Shown here piece after piece: positions 1 to 6,496 of a stretch of DNA of 14,268 nucleotides. How positions within the stretch are numbered: position 1 is the stretch's first letter; each line of letters opens with the position of its first letter. Source of the DNA: RUG11462 sp051877275 (GTDB lineage: Bacteria > Bacillota > Clostridia > Oscillospirales > Acutalibacteraceae); the NCBI GenBank assembly GCA_051877275.1, contig JBJEIS010000089.1, positions 1 through 14,268 on the forward strand. The letters run 5' to 3'. Below the pieces are notes generated by a model, which saw nothing but the letters and a program-made list of their open reading frames with translations, ran no database searches and had not been told where the DNA came from. The position numbers and the translations under genes were made by a program.

Positions 1-21
1 GTATGAAAAACAGAAACATTC

Positions 22-582
22 TTATGCCTGTAATTCAACTTTAGGCTTTCTTACAAAAATTACTTTGAATACAGTTCTTACAAACGGCTGGATAAAAAAC
101 AGCTGTGTGAAGAATGCAAACGGAAAGTTAAAACAAACTAATTTCAACCAGTTTGCAATTAATGTGATTAAATTAAATCCTGCATAATAAGGGTAATAGA
201 TAATTGCAGCTAAAAAGCTCATTGCAGGACACATCAAAGCTACAGTTGCGCAGATAATTGCCGTCTCAAAAACCACAGGATGAGTTGACTTTACATCAAA
301 AATCTTTGAAACAAGCTTAAAGCTGCAAGGACATCCCATAATATTTTCAAGCAAATAAGCCAATACAAACTCAACAATCATAATCAACCATATCGGGCAC
401 ATTCTGCCGAGCATATATACTCCTCCCTGATGATTGATTGCGCCGAGAACGCTGTCTTGACCTGTAACTGTCATTAAAGTCTGACCGTTTACAATATAAA
501 GACTGTAAAAAACATACGCATGAACAGTAATAACGACAGTTATAAAAGCAAATATCATTTTCTGAAATCTGTTTTGTGGCAT
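22..582 (-). CDS. DUF2798-like integral membrane protein
   Basis: This 186-residue protein is strongly hydrophobic, with four likely membrane segments at about residues 9-31, 57-79, 104-128 and 143-168, and a short basic tail. The last third, with its NW-x-K then NFPFAFF-x-Q then PFVR pattern, resembles the DUF2798 family of small membrane proteins, and the first half looks like a diverged second copy of the same two-helix unit; this is recognised by eye, not by a search. No transport or catalytic motif is visible and the function is unknown. The ATG at 580-582 is preceded by AAAGGAG at a spacing of about 8, so the start is well supported. It lies downstream of livF on the same strand but has its own sigma-A-type promoter (731-760) and a leader of about 140 nt, so it is probably controlled separately from the transporter. 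No terminator is visible in the 21 bases after the stop. Confidence 0.75.
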   Translation of the reverse strand: MPQNRFQKMIFAFITVVITVHAYVFYSLYIVNGQTLMTVTGQDSVLGAINHQGGVYMLGRMCPIWLIMIVEFVLAYLLENIMGCPCSFKLVSKIFDVKSTHPVVFETAIICATVALMCPAMSFLAAIIYYPYYAGFNLITLIANWLKLVCFNFPFAFFTQLFFIQPFVRTVFKVIFVRKPKVELQA

Positions 583-600
583 TCTTATTTCTCCTTTCTG

Positions 601-724
601 ACAACAAAAAAAGACACAAATATATACTTTTTCTCACATAAATTATTAGGTGAATAATGTACCGTAATCAGATTTATGTGCAAAAGCACTACTTGTGTCG
701 TTATATTCGTTGTATTAAATTTGC
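601..724 (-). promoter_or_regulatory. Structured 5' leader RNA with terminator-like end, upstream of the DUF2798 gene
   Basis: Read on the minus strand, the leader contains GACACAA (693-699), which pairs perfectly with TTGTGTC (613-619). Nested inside is a 9-bp perfect helix, CACATAAAT (672-680) with ATTTATGTG (635-643). Inside that, a weak hairpin can form at 643-657. A small GTGC/GCAC hairpin at 678-689 competes with the 9-bp helix. Seven U residues (606-612) follow the outer helix directly, and the ribosome binding site comes about 10 nt later. A closed helix followed by U7 upstream of a gene is the layout of an attenuator or riboswitch. I could not match it to a known riboswitch consensus. 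The pairings are seen; the regulatory role is inferred. Confidence 0.45.
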
Positions 725-730
725 TAATGT

Positions 731-760
731 ATTATACCTTATTCAGGCGCAAAAAGTCAA
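731..760 (-). promoter_or_regulatory. Sigma-A-type promoter of the DUF2798 gene
   Basis: On the minus strand a TTGACT box (755-760) and a perfect TATAAT box (731-736) are separated by 18 bases, placing the transcript start near 724. The -35 box lies inside the loop and arm of the hairpin at 748-772, so promoter and terminator-like structure share the same DNA. Confidence 0.7.
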
Positions 761-777
761 GAGCTTTTTGCGTTTTT
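748..777 (+). terminator. Rho-independent terminator, plus-strand polarity, 3' of livF
   Basis: CGCAAAAAG (748-756) pairs perfectly with CTTTTTGCG (764-772) around a 7-nt loop, and TTTTT (773-777) follows on the plus strand. The T-run makes it a terminator for plus-strand transcripts, although no plus-strand gene is seen before it. On the minus strand, after the livF stop, the same hairpin has no T-run behind it and would be a poor terminator. Confidence 0.5.
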
Positions 778-785
778 AAGATAAA

Positions 786-1496
786 TTAACCGCCTAAATA
801 AGCTTTTTTGATTTCTTCGCTCTCACTAAGTTCTTTACCTGTTCCCGAAAGCTTGATTTTACCTGTTTCCAAAACATATGCTCTGTCGGCAATCGAAAGA
901 GCCATTTTCGCATTCTGTTCAACAAGCAAAACAGTAATTCCGCTGTTATGCATTGCCTCAATTATTTTGAAAACTTCTTTTACAAGCAACGGCGAAAGAC
1001 CCATTGAAGGCTCATCCATCACAACAATTTTCGGGTTAGACATCATAGCTCTGCCCATTGCGAGCATTTGCTGTTCACCGCCCGAAAGTGTTCCCGCAAC
1101 CTGATTTTTTCTCTCTTCAAGTCTCGGAAAATGCTCGTAAACCTTTTTAAGCGTTTCTTCAATCTCTTTTTTATCACTTCGGGTATAAGCGCCGAGTTTT
1201 AAATTTTCAAGAACCGAAAGTTCCTGAAAAACTCTTCTTCCTTCAGGTACATGAGCCATACCCATAGTAACGATTTTATGAGGTGGTACTCTTGTAATAT
1301 CCTTGCCGTCATAAATAATCGAACCGCTTTTTGCCGAAAGAAGTCCTGTTATAGTATGAAGAGTAGTGGTTTTACCTGCACCGTTTGCACCGATAAGCGC
1401 CACAACCTCGCCCTCGTTAACTTCAAAGGAAACGCCTTTTAAAGCATTAATCATGCCATAATAAACTTCTAAGTCTTTAACTTCCAGTAATGCCAT
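786..1496 (-). CDS. livF: Branched-chain amino acid ABC transporter, ATP-binding protein LivF
   Basis: This 236-residue cytoplasmic ATPase is one of the two nucleotide-binding subunits that power the LivHM permease. Visible motifs are the Walker A loop GANGAGKT (36-43), the ABC signature LSGGE (137-141) and Walker B IVVMDE followed by PSMGLSP (157-168). After the D-loop the sequence reads LVEQNAKMAL; the QN in place of the usual switch histidine is the normal LivF form and separates it from LivG. The length is typical. The ATG at 1494-1496 follows AAAGGAG, and livG ends only 17 bases upstream, so this is the last gene of the liv operon. The substrate cannot be read from the sequence; leucine, isoleucine or valine are the default, but this family also moves other amides and amino acids. 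Confidence 0.95.
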   Translation of the reverse strand: MALLEVKDLEVYYGMINALKGVSFEVNEGEVVALIGANGAGKTTTLHTITGLLSAKSGSIIYDGKDITRVPPHKIVTMGMAHVPEGRRVFQELSVLENLKLGAYTRSDKKEIEETLKKVYEHFPRLEERKNQVAGTLSGGEQQMLAMGRAMMSNPKIVVMDEPSMGLSPLLVKEVFKIIEAMHNSGITVLLVEQNAKMALSIADRAYVLETGKIKLSGTGKELSESEEIKKAYLGG

Positions 1497-1513
1497 AGTA
1501 ATCTCCTTTCCTG

Positions 1514-2272
1514 TTAATCACCGAGATAAGCTGTAACAACTTCAGGGTTTTTAAGAACCTCTTCAGGCTTACCTTGAGCAAGCTCTGTACCAAAGTTAAG
1601 TACTGTAAGCTCCTCACAAATTCCGGCAACAAGGTGCATATCATGCTCAATAAGCAAAATTGTCATATCAAAATTATCACGAACAAAACGGATAGTATCC
1701 ATAAGTTCCTGTGTTTCATTTGGATTCATACCCGCAGCAGGTTCATCAAGAAGCAAAAGCTTTGGATTTGTAGCAAGCGCTCTTGCAATCTCAAGCTTTC
1801 TCTGCTGACCGTAAGGCAGGTTATCAGCATTAATATCAGCAAAGTTTTCAAGATTAAACACTTTTAAAAGCTCGGTAGCCTGTTTTGTAATCTTCTTTTC
1901 GGTTTTAAAGAATTTCGGTAGTCTGAAAACCGAGGTAAAAGTAGAATATTTGTTACTGTTATGAAGTCCTACCTTTATATTATCAATAACCGAAAGGCCT
2001 TTAAACAAACGGATATTCTGAAAAGTTCTGGCAACGCCGGCCTTATTGATATCAACAGTTGATTTTCCCGTAATATCAACGCCGTCAAGTATTATCTGAC
2101 CTTCGGTAGGTTTATATACACCCGTAAGCAGATTGAATACTGTTGTTTTACCGGCGCCGTTTGGTCCGATAAGACCGTAAAGTCTGCCTTTTTCAATTGT
2201 CATATTAAGATTGTCAACCGCGCGAAGACCGCCGAAGGAGATACCGAGATTTTTAACCTCTAACATAGCCAT
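1514..2272 (-). CDS. livG: Branched-chain amino acid ABC transporter, ATP-binding protein LivG
   Basis: This is the second ATPase of the transporter, 252 residues. Walker A is GPNGAGKT (36-43), the Q-loop region is ARTFQNIRLF (81-90), the signature is the LivG-type LPYGQQR (152-158), Walker B is LLLLDE (172-177) and the switch histidine is H210 in LLIEHDM. The insertion between Q-loop and signature (about 105-150) and the C-terminal GKPEEVLKNPEVVTAYLGD are characteristic of LivG. Its AGGAGG ribosome binding site lies within the last codons of livM (Lys-Glu-Val), so translation of the two genes is probably linked. The ATG at 2270-2272 is 4 bases after the livM stop; a second in-frame ATG two codons later is also possible. 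Confidence 0.95.
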   Translation of the reverse strand: MAMLEVKNLGISFGGLRAVDNLNMTIEKGRLYGLIGPNGAGKTTVFNLLTGVYKPTEGQIILDGVDITGKSTVDINKAGVARTFQNIRLFKGLSVIDNIKVGLHNSNKYSTFTSVFRLPKFFKTEKKITKQATELLKVFNLENFADINADNLPYGQQRKLEIARALATNPKLLLLDEPAAGMNPNETQELMDTIRFVRDNFDMTILLIEHDMHLVAGICEELTVLNFGTELAQGKPEEVLKNPEVVTAYLGD

Positions 2273-2276
2273 AATG

Positions 2277-3392
2277 TTATTTTACCTCCTTTTTAGTTTT
2301 AGGGAAAATGTAGCGGAATGCAGATTTTGTACTCTGCGCAATTTTTTCTCTGTAAGCTTTTATAGTTGGATTTGACGTAACTATCATCATTATAATAAGG
2401 ATAATTGCATAGAAAAGCATACGGTTTGTATTAATAAACTCCGAAACGCTGCTTGGCAGGAATGATACCGAACGAAGCACCTCAGGCAATGCATAAAGAA
2501 TAGTTGCCGAAATAATAGAGCCTCTGATATTACCTATTCCGCCGAGAACAACAAATACGAGAATAAGAATCGAAGTGTTGTAATCAAATTTGCTGGCTTG
2601 CAATGTTGCAAAATTGTGTGAATAAAGCGCACCGCCGAGTCCTGCTAAAAATGCAGAAAGAGAAAAAGCAATAAGCTTATATTTAGTAATATTTATACCG
2701 ATTGATTCAGCTGCAATACGGTTATCACGAATAGCCATAACCGCACGACCTGTTCTTGAACGGATAAAATTAAGAGTGATAACAAGAGTAATCATAATAA
2801 GAACAAATCCGATTACAAAGCTTGAATCATTCGGTGTTCCGTTTACACCAAGCGGCCCTTGCATAAGCAATTTTCCGTCAGGCTCAAGATTCAAATCTGT
2901 CTGTGATGTGAGTGAAAAATGAATACCCTTTGAATCGTATCCCAAGAAAGTAGATGCAAAAATATTCTTAATAATTTCACCGAAGGCGAGCGTTACAATC
3001 GCCAAATAGTCGCCTTTCAAACGCAAAACAGGAATACCGATAAGCACACCGAATATTGCCGCGAAAATACCGCCGATTAAAATTGCAAGCGGAAATCTAA
3101 TCCATACCGATGTTATTGTTTCCTGTGTGCAAATTGAGAAAAGCGAGCTGGCGTAAGCGCCAACGCACATAAAACCTGCCTGACCGAGCGACAATTCGCC
3201 CAAAATACCAACGGTAATATTAAGCGAAATCGCAAGAATGATATAAGCGCATACAGGAACAAGCAAATCCTGAATCATATAAGAAACTGCGCCGTTTACA
3301 CTTAAAATCTGAACAATTACAAACGCTAAAATAACAATCGCATAAGTAATAAAATCTTTTGTTGTGTTTTTTCTTAATACACTTAATTTCAT
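2277..3392 (-). CDS. livM: Branched-chain amino acid ABC transporter, permease LivM
   Basis: This 371-residue polytopic membrane protein forms the substrate channel together with LivH. It starts with a short charged N-terminus followed by many hydrophobic segments. Family hallmarks are GELSLGQAGFMCVGAYAS (around 65-82), RLKGDYLAIVTLAFGEI (around 123-139) and the EAA-like cytoplasmic loop AIRDNRIAAESIGIN (around 220-234), which docks onto the ATPases, followed by AGLGGALY. The tail is basic (KTKKEVK) and cytoplasmic. The ATG at 3390-3392 is preceded by AGGGTGAT at suitable spacing, and livH ends 19 bases upstream. The length falls in the normal LivM range and no key segment is missing. Confidence 0.95.
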   Translation of the reverse strand: MKLSVLRKNTTKDFITYAIVILAFVIVQILSVNGAVSYMIQDLLVPVCAYIILAISLNITVGILGELSLGQAGFMCVGAYASSLFSICTQETITSVWIRFPLAILIGGIFAAIFGVLIGIPVLRLKGDYLAIVTLAFGEIIKNIFASTFLGYDSKGIHFSLTSQTDLNLEPDGKLLMQGPLGVNGTPNDSSFVIGFVLIMITLVITLNFIRSRTGRAVMAIRDNRIAAESIGINITKYKLIAFSLSAFLAGLGGALYSHNFATLQASKFDYNTSILILVFVVLGGIGNIRGSIISATILYALPEVLRSVSFLPSSVSEFINTNRMLFYAIILIIMMIVTSNPTIKAYREKIAQSTKSAFRYIFPKTKKEVK

Positions 3393-3411
3393 AATCTTAT
3401 CACCCTGCCTT

Positions 3412-4293
3412 TTAAACCTTTTCGCTTACCTTTTTGCCTAAAATACCTGTCGGTTTAATAAGCAAAACAAGGATTAATACTGCGAAAACTATTGCATCCG
3501 CAAGCTGTGCGGAAATATATGCTTTACCCAAAATCTCGATAATACCTATTAAAATACCGCCTATCATAGCGCCCGGAATTGAACCGATACCGCCGAAAAC
3601 CGCAGCAACGAAAGCTTTGATACCCGGCATTGCGCCTGTTGTAGGAACAAGGTTAGGATACTTTGAGCAAAGAAGCACACCGGCAACTGCCGCAAGAGCC
3701 GAGCCGATAGCAAATGTAAGTGAAATTGTTGCATTTACATTAACACCCATAAGCTGAGCAGCGCCTTTATCCTCAGAAACCGCGAGCATTGCTCGTCCCG
3801 GTTTGGTTTTATTAACAAAGAATGAAAGACCGATAACAATAAGAATCGAAACAACAATTGTAACCATAGTTTCGCCTGAAATTTCAAGCGCACCGCCCGC
3901 AAGCTTTAAAGCGGGAACTTTTATTACAGAAGTGAACATATATGGGCTTGAGCCGAAGATAAGCAACGCAAGATTTTGCAAGAGATAGCTGACGCCGATA
4001 GCGGTAATAAGCACCGCAAGTGAAGACGCCTGACGAAGCGGCTTATATGCGACTTTCTCAATCACAATACCAAGTAATGTACAAACAATAACTGCTATTA
4101 AAATTCCAAGCCATGGATTAAGACCTGCATTAACAATAGCTATAAACGCAACATAACCGCCTACCATAATAACATCGCCATGAGCGAAATTGAGCATTTT
4201 TGCAATACCGTAAACCATAGTATATCCAAGCGCAATTACGGCATAAATACTTCCAAGGCTTATTCCGTTTATTAGATTAGATAAGAAACCCAA
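3412..4293 (-). CDS. livH: Branched-chain amino acid ABC transporter, permease LivH
   Basis: This is the partner permease of LivM, about 293 residues with roughly eight hydrophobic segments. Typical motifs are NGISLGSIYAVIALGYTMVYG split over the first helix, LNFAHGDVIMVGGYVAF shortly after it, AVLITAIGVSYLLQNLAL, and the ATPase-docking loop AVSEDKGAAQLMGVN. I place the start at the TTG at 4291-4293 because the only good ribosome binding site, GAGGTG (4302-4307), is 8 bases before it. The GTG at 4300-4302, three codons upstream, overlaps that same site and so cannot easily use it, although it would give a 296-residue product. The gene is first in the livHMGF transcript and has its own promoter at 4333-4361. 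Confidence 0.94.
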   Translation of the reverse strand: MGFLSNLINGISLGSIYAVIALGYTMVYGIAKMLNFAHGDVIMVGGYVAFIAIVNAGLNPWLGILIAVIVCTLLGIVIEKVAYKPLRQASSLAVLITAIGVSYLLQNLALLIFGSSPYMFTSVIKVPALKLAGGALEISGETMVTIVVSILIVIGLSFFVNKTKPGRAMLAVSEDKGAAQLMGVNVNATISLTFAIGSALAAVAGVLLCSKYPNLVPTTGAMPGIKAFVAAVFGGIGSIPGAMIGGILIGIIEILGKAYISAQLADAIVFAVLILVLLIKPTGILGKKVSEKV

Positions 4294-4332
4294 TTTTTCC
4301 ACACCTCAATTTAAAACAAATAATTAATTAAA

Positions 4333-4361
4333 ATTATACCACAAATTATTCATAAATACAA
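4333..4361 (-). promoter_or_regulatory. Promoter of livHMGF
   Basis: On the minus strand TTGTAT (4356-4361) and TATAAT (4333-4338) are 17 bases apart, with TGG directly before the -10 box, which makes it an extended -10 promoter. It lies downstream of the livK terminator, so the permease and ATPase genes can be transcribed without read-through from livK. The predicted start is near 4326, giving a leader of about 30 nt. Confidence 0.7.
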
Positions 4362-4404
4362 CAAAAATTTTATATTCAGCCGTTATTCAAATAAAAAATA
4401 AATA

Positions 4405-4445
4405 TGAAAACAAAAATCCGATGACTCAAAAGAATCATCGGATTT
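4405..4445 (-). terminator. Rho-independent terminator behind livK
   Basis: Read on the minus strand, AAATCCGATGA (4435-4445) pairs perfectly over 11 bp with TCATCGGATTT (4414-4424) around a 10-nt loop, followed by TTGTTTT. It starts 16 bases after the livK stop. It should end most livK transcripts, giving more binding protein than permease. Confidence 0.85.
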
Positions 4446-4461
4446 AAAATCAAAGCTTAAA

Positions 4462-5640
4462 TTATTGCATTGAAACGTAAGCGCCGTTTTCAATTTTAAC
4501 AGCTTTTGGCTCTTTGTTTACTTCACCTGTTGCTTTCCAAGTCATACCTGAACCTGTTAAACCATCATAGCTAAGTGATGTAATCTGAGTTTTGAAGATT
4601 TCACACATCTCAGATGCTGACATATCAGCAGTGATTTTACCGTTTTTGATACATTCAGCAATGATTTTGATACCATCATAAGCATCAGCAGCAAACTGGT
4701 TAGGAACTTCATTGTTGTAAGCTGCTTTGTAAGAAGATACAAAATTCTGAGTAGCTTCATCTTTAGCGTCAGCTGCGAAAGGAGTAAGAAGCATTACACC
4801 CTCTGCAAGTGAAGTATCAAAGTTTTTGATACCGAGAATTCCGTCAAGACCGTCACAACCAAAGAATTTTGGTTCATAACCTGCTGATTTTGACTGTTTC
4901 AAAATCTGAGCAGCTTCTGAATAATAGATAGGTAAGAACACGAGTTCAGCACCTTTAGCTTTAGCGTCGCCGATCTGAGCTGAAAAGTCTGTTTTGTTAT
5001 CTTTTGTGAAAGATTTTTCTGAAACAAGCTCTAAGCCTTTAACTTCTGCTTCAGCTCTGAAAGTGTTGTAAATACCTGAAGAATAAGCATCTGAGCTATC
5101 ATAAATTACAGCAACTTTTGATGCGATTTTGTTGTCAGCAATGTAATCAGCTGAAACTCTTCCCTGGTTAGGGTCAGTAAAGCAAACCTGGAAGCAGTTA
5201 TCATTCTTAACTACATCAGCAGCAGAAGCTGACGGAGTAAGTTCAAAAATATTATCCTGTTTTGTTTTCTCAATTACTGAAAGGCAAGCACCTGTTGTAA
5301 CAGTACCCAAGAATACTTTCATATCTTCGTCTTTAAGTTTGTTGTAAGCAGGAATTGCTTTTTCAGCATCAGCAACGTCGTCTTCCATTTTGAATTCAAG
5401 CTTGATATCGCCTAAAACGCCTGAATCGTTAACATCTTTTACAGCGAGCTCAGCAGCATTTTTTACAGCCATACCATAAACAGCAGCGTCGCCTGTAAGA
5501 GGACCGGTTGAACCGATAACGATAGTTTTTTCAGCTGATTCGCCATTTTCTGCTTCTTTTTTGTCGCCGCAGCCAGCAAAACAACCGAGTGCCATTACTG
5601 CACACAATGCAAGACATACCAATTTGATTGCCTTTTTCAT
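4462..5640 (-). CDS. livK: Branched-chain amino acid ABC transporter, substrate-binding lipoprotein
   Basis: This 392-residue extracellular receptor captures the substrate and delivers it to LivHM. The N-terminus is a lipoprotein signal peptide: MKK, a hydrophobic stretch, and a lipobox FAGC with Cys24 as the probable lipidated residue (Cys20 in MALGC is a weaker alternative). An acidic linker (GDKKEAENGESAEK) follows, then a type-1 periplasmic-binding fold opening with IVIGSTGPLTGDAAVYG. A later TPSASA stretch lies where LivJ/LivK proteins contact ligand. The ligand is not provable from sequence. The ATG at 5638-5640 follows AAAGAGG at a spacing of 9. The gene is transcribed alone from the promoter at 5717-5745. 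Its codon choice (many GCT, GGT and GTT) suggests high expression. Confidence 0.93.
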   Translation of the reverse strand: MKKAIKLVCLALCAVMALGCFAGCGDKKEAENGESAEKTIVIGSTGPLTGDAAVYGMAVKNAAELAVKDVNDSGVLGDIKLEFKMEDDVADAEKAIPAYNKLKDEDMKVFLGTVTTGACLSVIEKTKQDNIFELTPSASAADVVKNDNCFQVCFTDPNQGRVSADYIADNKIASKVAVIYDSSDAYSSGIYNTFRAEAEVKGLELVSEKSFTKDNKTDFSAQIGDAKAKGAELVFLPIYYSEAAQILKQSKSAGYEPKFFGCDGLDGILGIKNFDTSLAEGVMLLTPFAADAKDEATQNFVSSYKAAYNNEVPNQFAADAYDGIKIIAECIKNGKITADMSASEMCEIFKTQITSLSYDGLTGSGMTWKATGEVNKEPKAVKIENGAYVSMQ

Positions 5641-5663
5641 AAAAAATTACCTCTTTCATAATT

Positions 5664-5682
5664 TATCCGCATAATACGGATA
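5664..5682 (-). promoter_or_regulatory. Hairpin in the livK leader, just upstream of the ribosome binding site
   Basis: The arms TATCCG and CGGATA form a stem with an added G-T and A-T pair and a 3-base loop. It sits 7 bases upstream of the AAAGAGG site (5650-5656), leaving that site free, so it is more likely to stabilise the mRNA than to block translation. The pairing is seen; the role is inferred. Confidence 0.4.
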
Positions 5683-5691
5683 TTTTTATTT

Positions 5692-5709
5692 ATGTATAAT
5701 TATATACAT
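5692..5709. promoter_or_regulatory. Operator-like inverted repeat at the livK transcription start
   Basis: ATGTATA (5692-5698) and TATACAT (5703-5709) form a perfect 7-4-7 inverted repeat beginning about 8 bases downstream of the livK -10 box, a common place for a repressor site. It does not resemble the CodY consensus. As RNA it would also be a small hairpin at the 5' end of the transcript. Confidence 0.4.
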
Positions 5710-5716
5710 TATTCAT

Positions 5717-5745
5717 AATATATCACTCGCTTAACATTTTGTCAA
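5717..5745 (-). promoter_or_regulatory. Promoter of livK
   Basis: A consensus TTGACA box (5740-5745, minus strand) and TATATT (5717-5722) are exactly 17 bases apart, a strong sigma-A-type promoter with a predicted start near 5710 and a leader of about 70 nt. Confidence 0.8.
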
Positions 5746-5836
5746 CAAAAATTTAACACTAATCTGCTTTTTTCGGCTGAATTTGTAATTTATAATAAAA
5801 AATATTAAATAATATCAAATATTTTTTAAAAAAGAC

Positions 5837-5864
5837 TTGACTTTTACCTAAAATCATATATACT
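5837..5864 (+). promoter_or_regulatory. Promoter of the perR-rubrerythrin operon
   Basis: TTGACT (5837-5842) and TATACT (5859-5864) are 16 bases apart. The DNA just upstream (5790-5830) is almost pure A and T and may act as an UP element. The palindrome at 5865-5889 begins immediately after the -10 box, so a bound repressor would block this promoter. Confidence 0.7.
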
Positions 5865-5889
5865 AATAATAGTAATCATTACTATTATT
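5865..5889. promoter_or_regulatory. Perfect 12-1-12 palindrome, probable PerR operator
   Basis: The arm AATAATAGTAAT (5865-5876) is followed by a single C and its exact reverse complement (5878-5889). The core, TAGTAAT-C-ATTACTA, fits the general 7-1-7 pattern of Fur-family boxes (T, two bases, TAAT, N, ATTA, two bases, A), of which the Bacillus PerR box TTATAATNATTATAA is one. It covers the predicted start of the perR transcript, so autorepression is the simplest reading. Confidence 0.75.
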
Positions 5890-5926
5890 TAATTTAATAA
5901 TCTTCCCGAAAGGGTATGAGGTAATT

Positions 5927-6334
5927 ATGAATACAGCAAAAAGATTTTCAAAACAAAGATTTACTGTTTTTACTGAATTATCAAAGCTCAATACCCATCC
6001 TACTGCTGATGAAATTTATGAAATAACCAAAAAAACTATTCCGAATATTTCACTCGGAACAGTTTACAGAAATCTCAGCAATCTTGAAAAAGACGGCAAG
6101 ATTTTAAAATTTACAATTGACGGTAGAGAGCATTTTGATGCAAATATTAAGCCACATATTCACTTATGTTGTCGAGAGTGCGGTAATATTTCAGATGTAT
6201 TTTATGATTTTGGCAGTTTTGCAAATGAAATTCTGAATAATAAAGCATTTAAAATTGACAATATAATTATCAACGGCTATTGCGAAAAATGCCTTGAAAA
6301 TACTGAATTTAAATTAGGAGAGAATGTCTTATGA
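5927..6334 (+). CDS. perR: Peroxide-responsive Fur-family repressor PerR
   Basis: This is a 135-residue Fur-family metalloregulator. The N-terminal winged helix includes HPTADEIY (24-31) and the recognition region SLGTVYRNLSNLE (42-54). Regulatory metal ligands can be aligned to Bacillus PerR: H24, D71, H77, H79 and D90, with the HIH and following cysteines as the family signature. An aspartate at the D90 position marks peroxide sensors, whereas iron-sensing Fur proteins usually have glutamate there. The structural zinc site is C82/C85 and C119/C122. In PerR, peroxide oxidises the metal-binding histidines and releases DNA. The ATG at 5927 follows TGAGG. The stop overlaps the next start as ATGA, so translation of the rubredoxin is coupled. 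The downstream genes are peroxide-reducing, which supports PerR over Fur or Zur. Confidence 0.9.
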   Translation: MNTAKRFSKQRFTVFTELSKLNTHPTADEIYEITKKTIPNISLGTVYRNLSNLEKDGKILKFTIDGREHFDANIKPHIHLCCRECGNISDVFYDFGSFANEILNNKAFKIDNIIINGYCEKCLENTEFKLGENVL

Positions 6335-6444
6335 AAAAATTTGTTTGCGAAGTTTGCGGCTATGAATACGAAGGCGAAACACCGCCTGAGGTTTGCCCTC
6401 TTTGTGGTGTTGGCCCTGAAGAATTCAAAGAAGTTGAAGAATAA
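6331..6444 (+). CDS. Stand-alone rubredoxin domain of the rubrerythrin type (37 aa)
   Basis: This very small gene encodes 37 residues with cysteines at 6, 9, 22 and 25, i.e. a CXXC-X12-CXXC iron centre. The 12-residue gap is that of the rubredoxin domain in rubrerythrins; classical rubredoxins are longer, with a gap of about 29. The protein opens with MKKFVCEVCGYEYEG and ends in acidic residues. It closely resembles the first 35 or so residues of the next gene, including identical cysteine positions, so it probably arose by domain duplication. Its start overlaps the perR stop by four bases and AGGAGAG provides a binding site. The likely role is a one-electron carrier between a reductase and rubrerythrin, which is inferred from position and fold. 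Confidence 0.88.
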   Translation: MKKFVCEVCGYEYEGETPPEVCPLCGVGPEEFKEVEE

Positions 6445-6496
6445 TTTTATTTTAAATTATAAATATTAAATTTTATTTTACGGAGGTAAATTTACT

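Noticed and set aside
371..637. Minus-strand open frame of 88 codons overlapping the DUF2798 gene and its leader
   Set aside because: It is a shifted frame of the DUF2798 gene, its composition is not protein-like, and it has no ribosome binding site; it would also begin within the leader.
601..724. Match of the DUF2798 leader to a known riboswitch class
   Set aside because: I compared it from memory with purine, preQ1, fluoride, ZTP, manganese, THF and guanidine motifs and found none of their conserved core bases.
3434..3988. Plus-strand open frames antisense to livH
   Set aside because: They lie opposite a complete, well-conserved permease, lack binding sites and show low-complexity composition typical of shadow frames.
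5735..5760. Possible CodY box near the livK -35 region
   Set aside because: The AATTTT and AAAAT half-sites are present but the spacing does not fit the 15-base CodY consensus.
5797..5827. Inverted repeat of A and T runs upstream of the perR promoter
   Set aside because: It is almost pure A/T, where such repeats arise by chance; it is more simply explained as bent DNA or an UP element.
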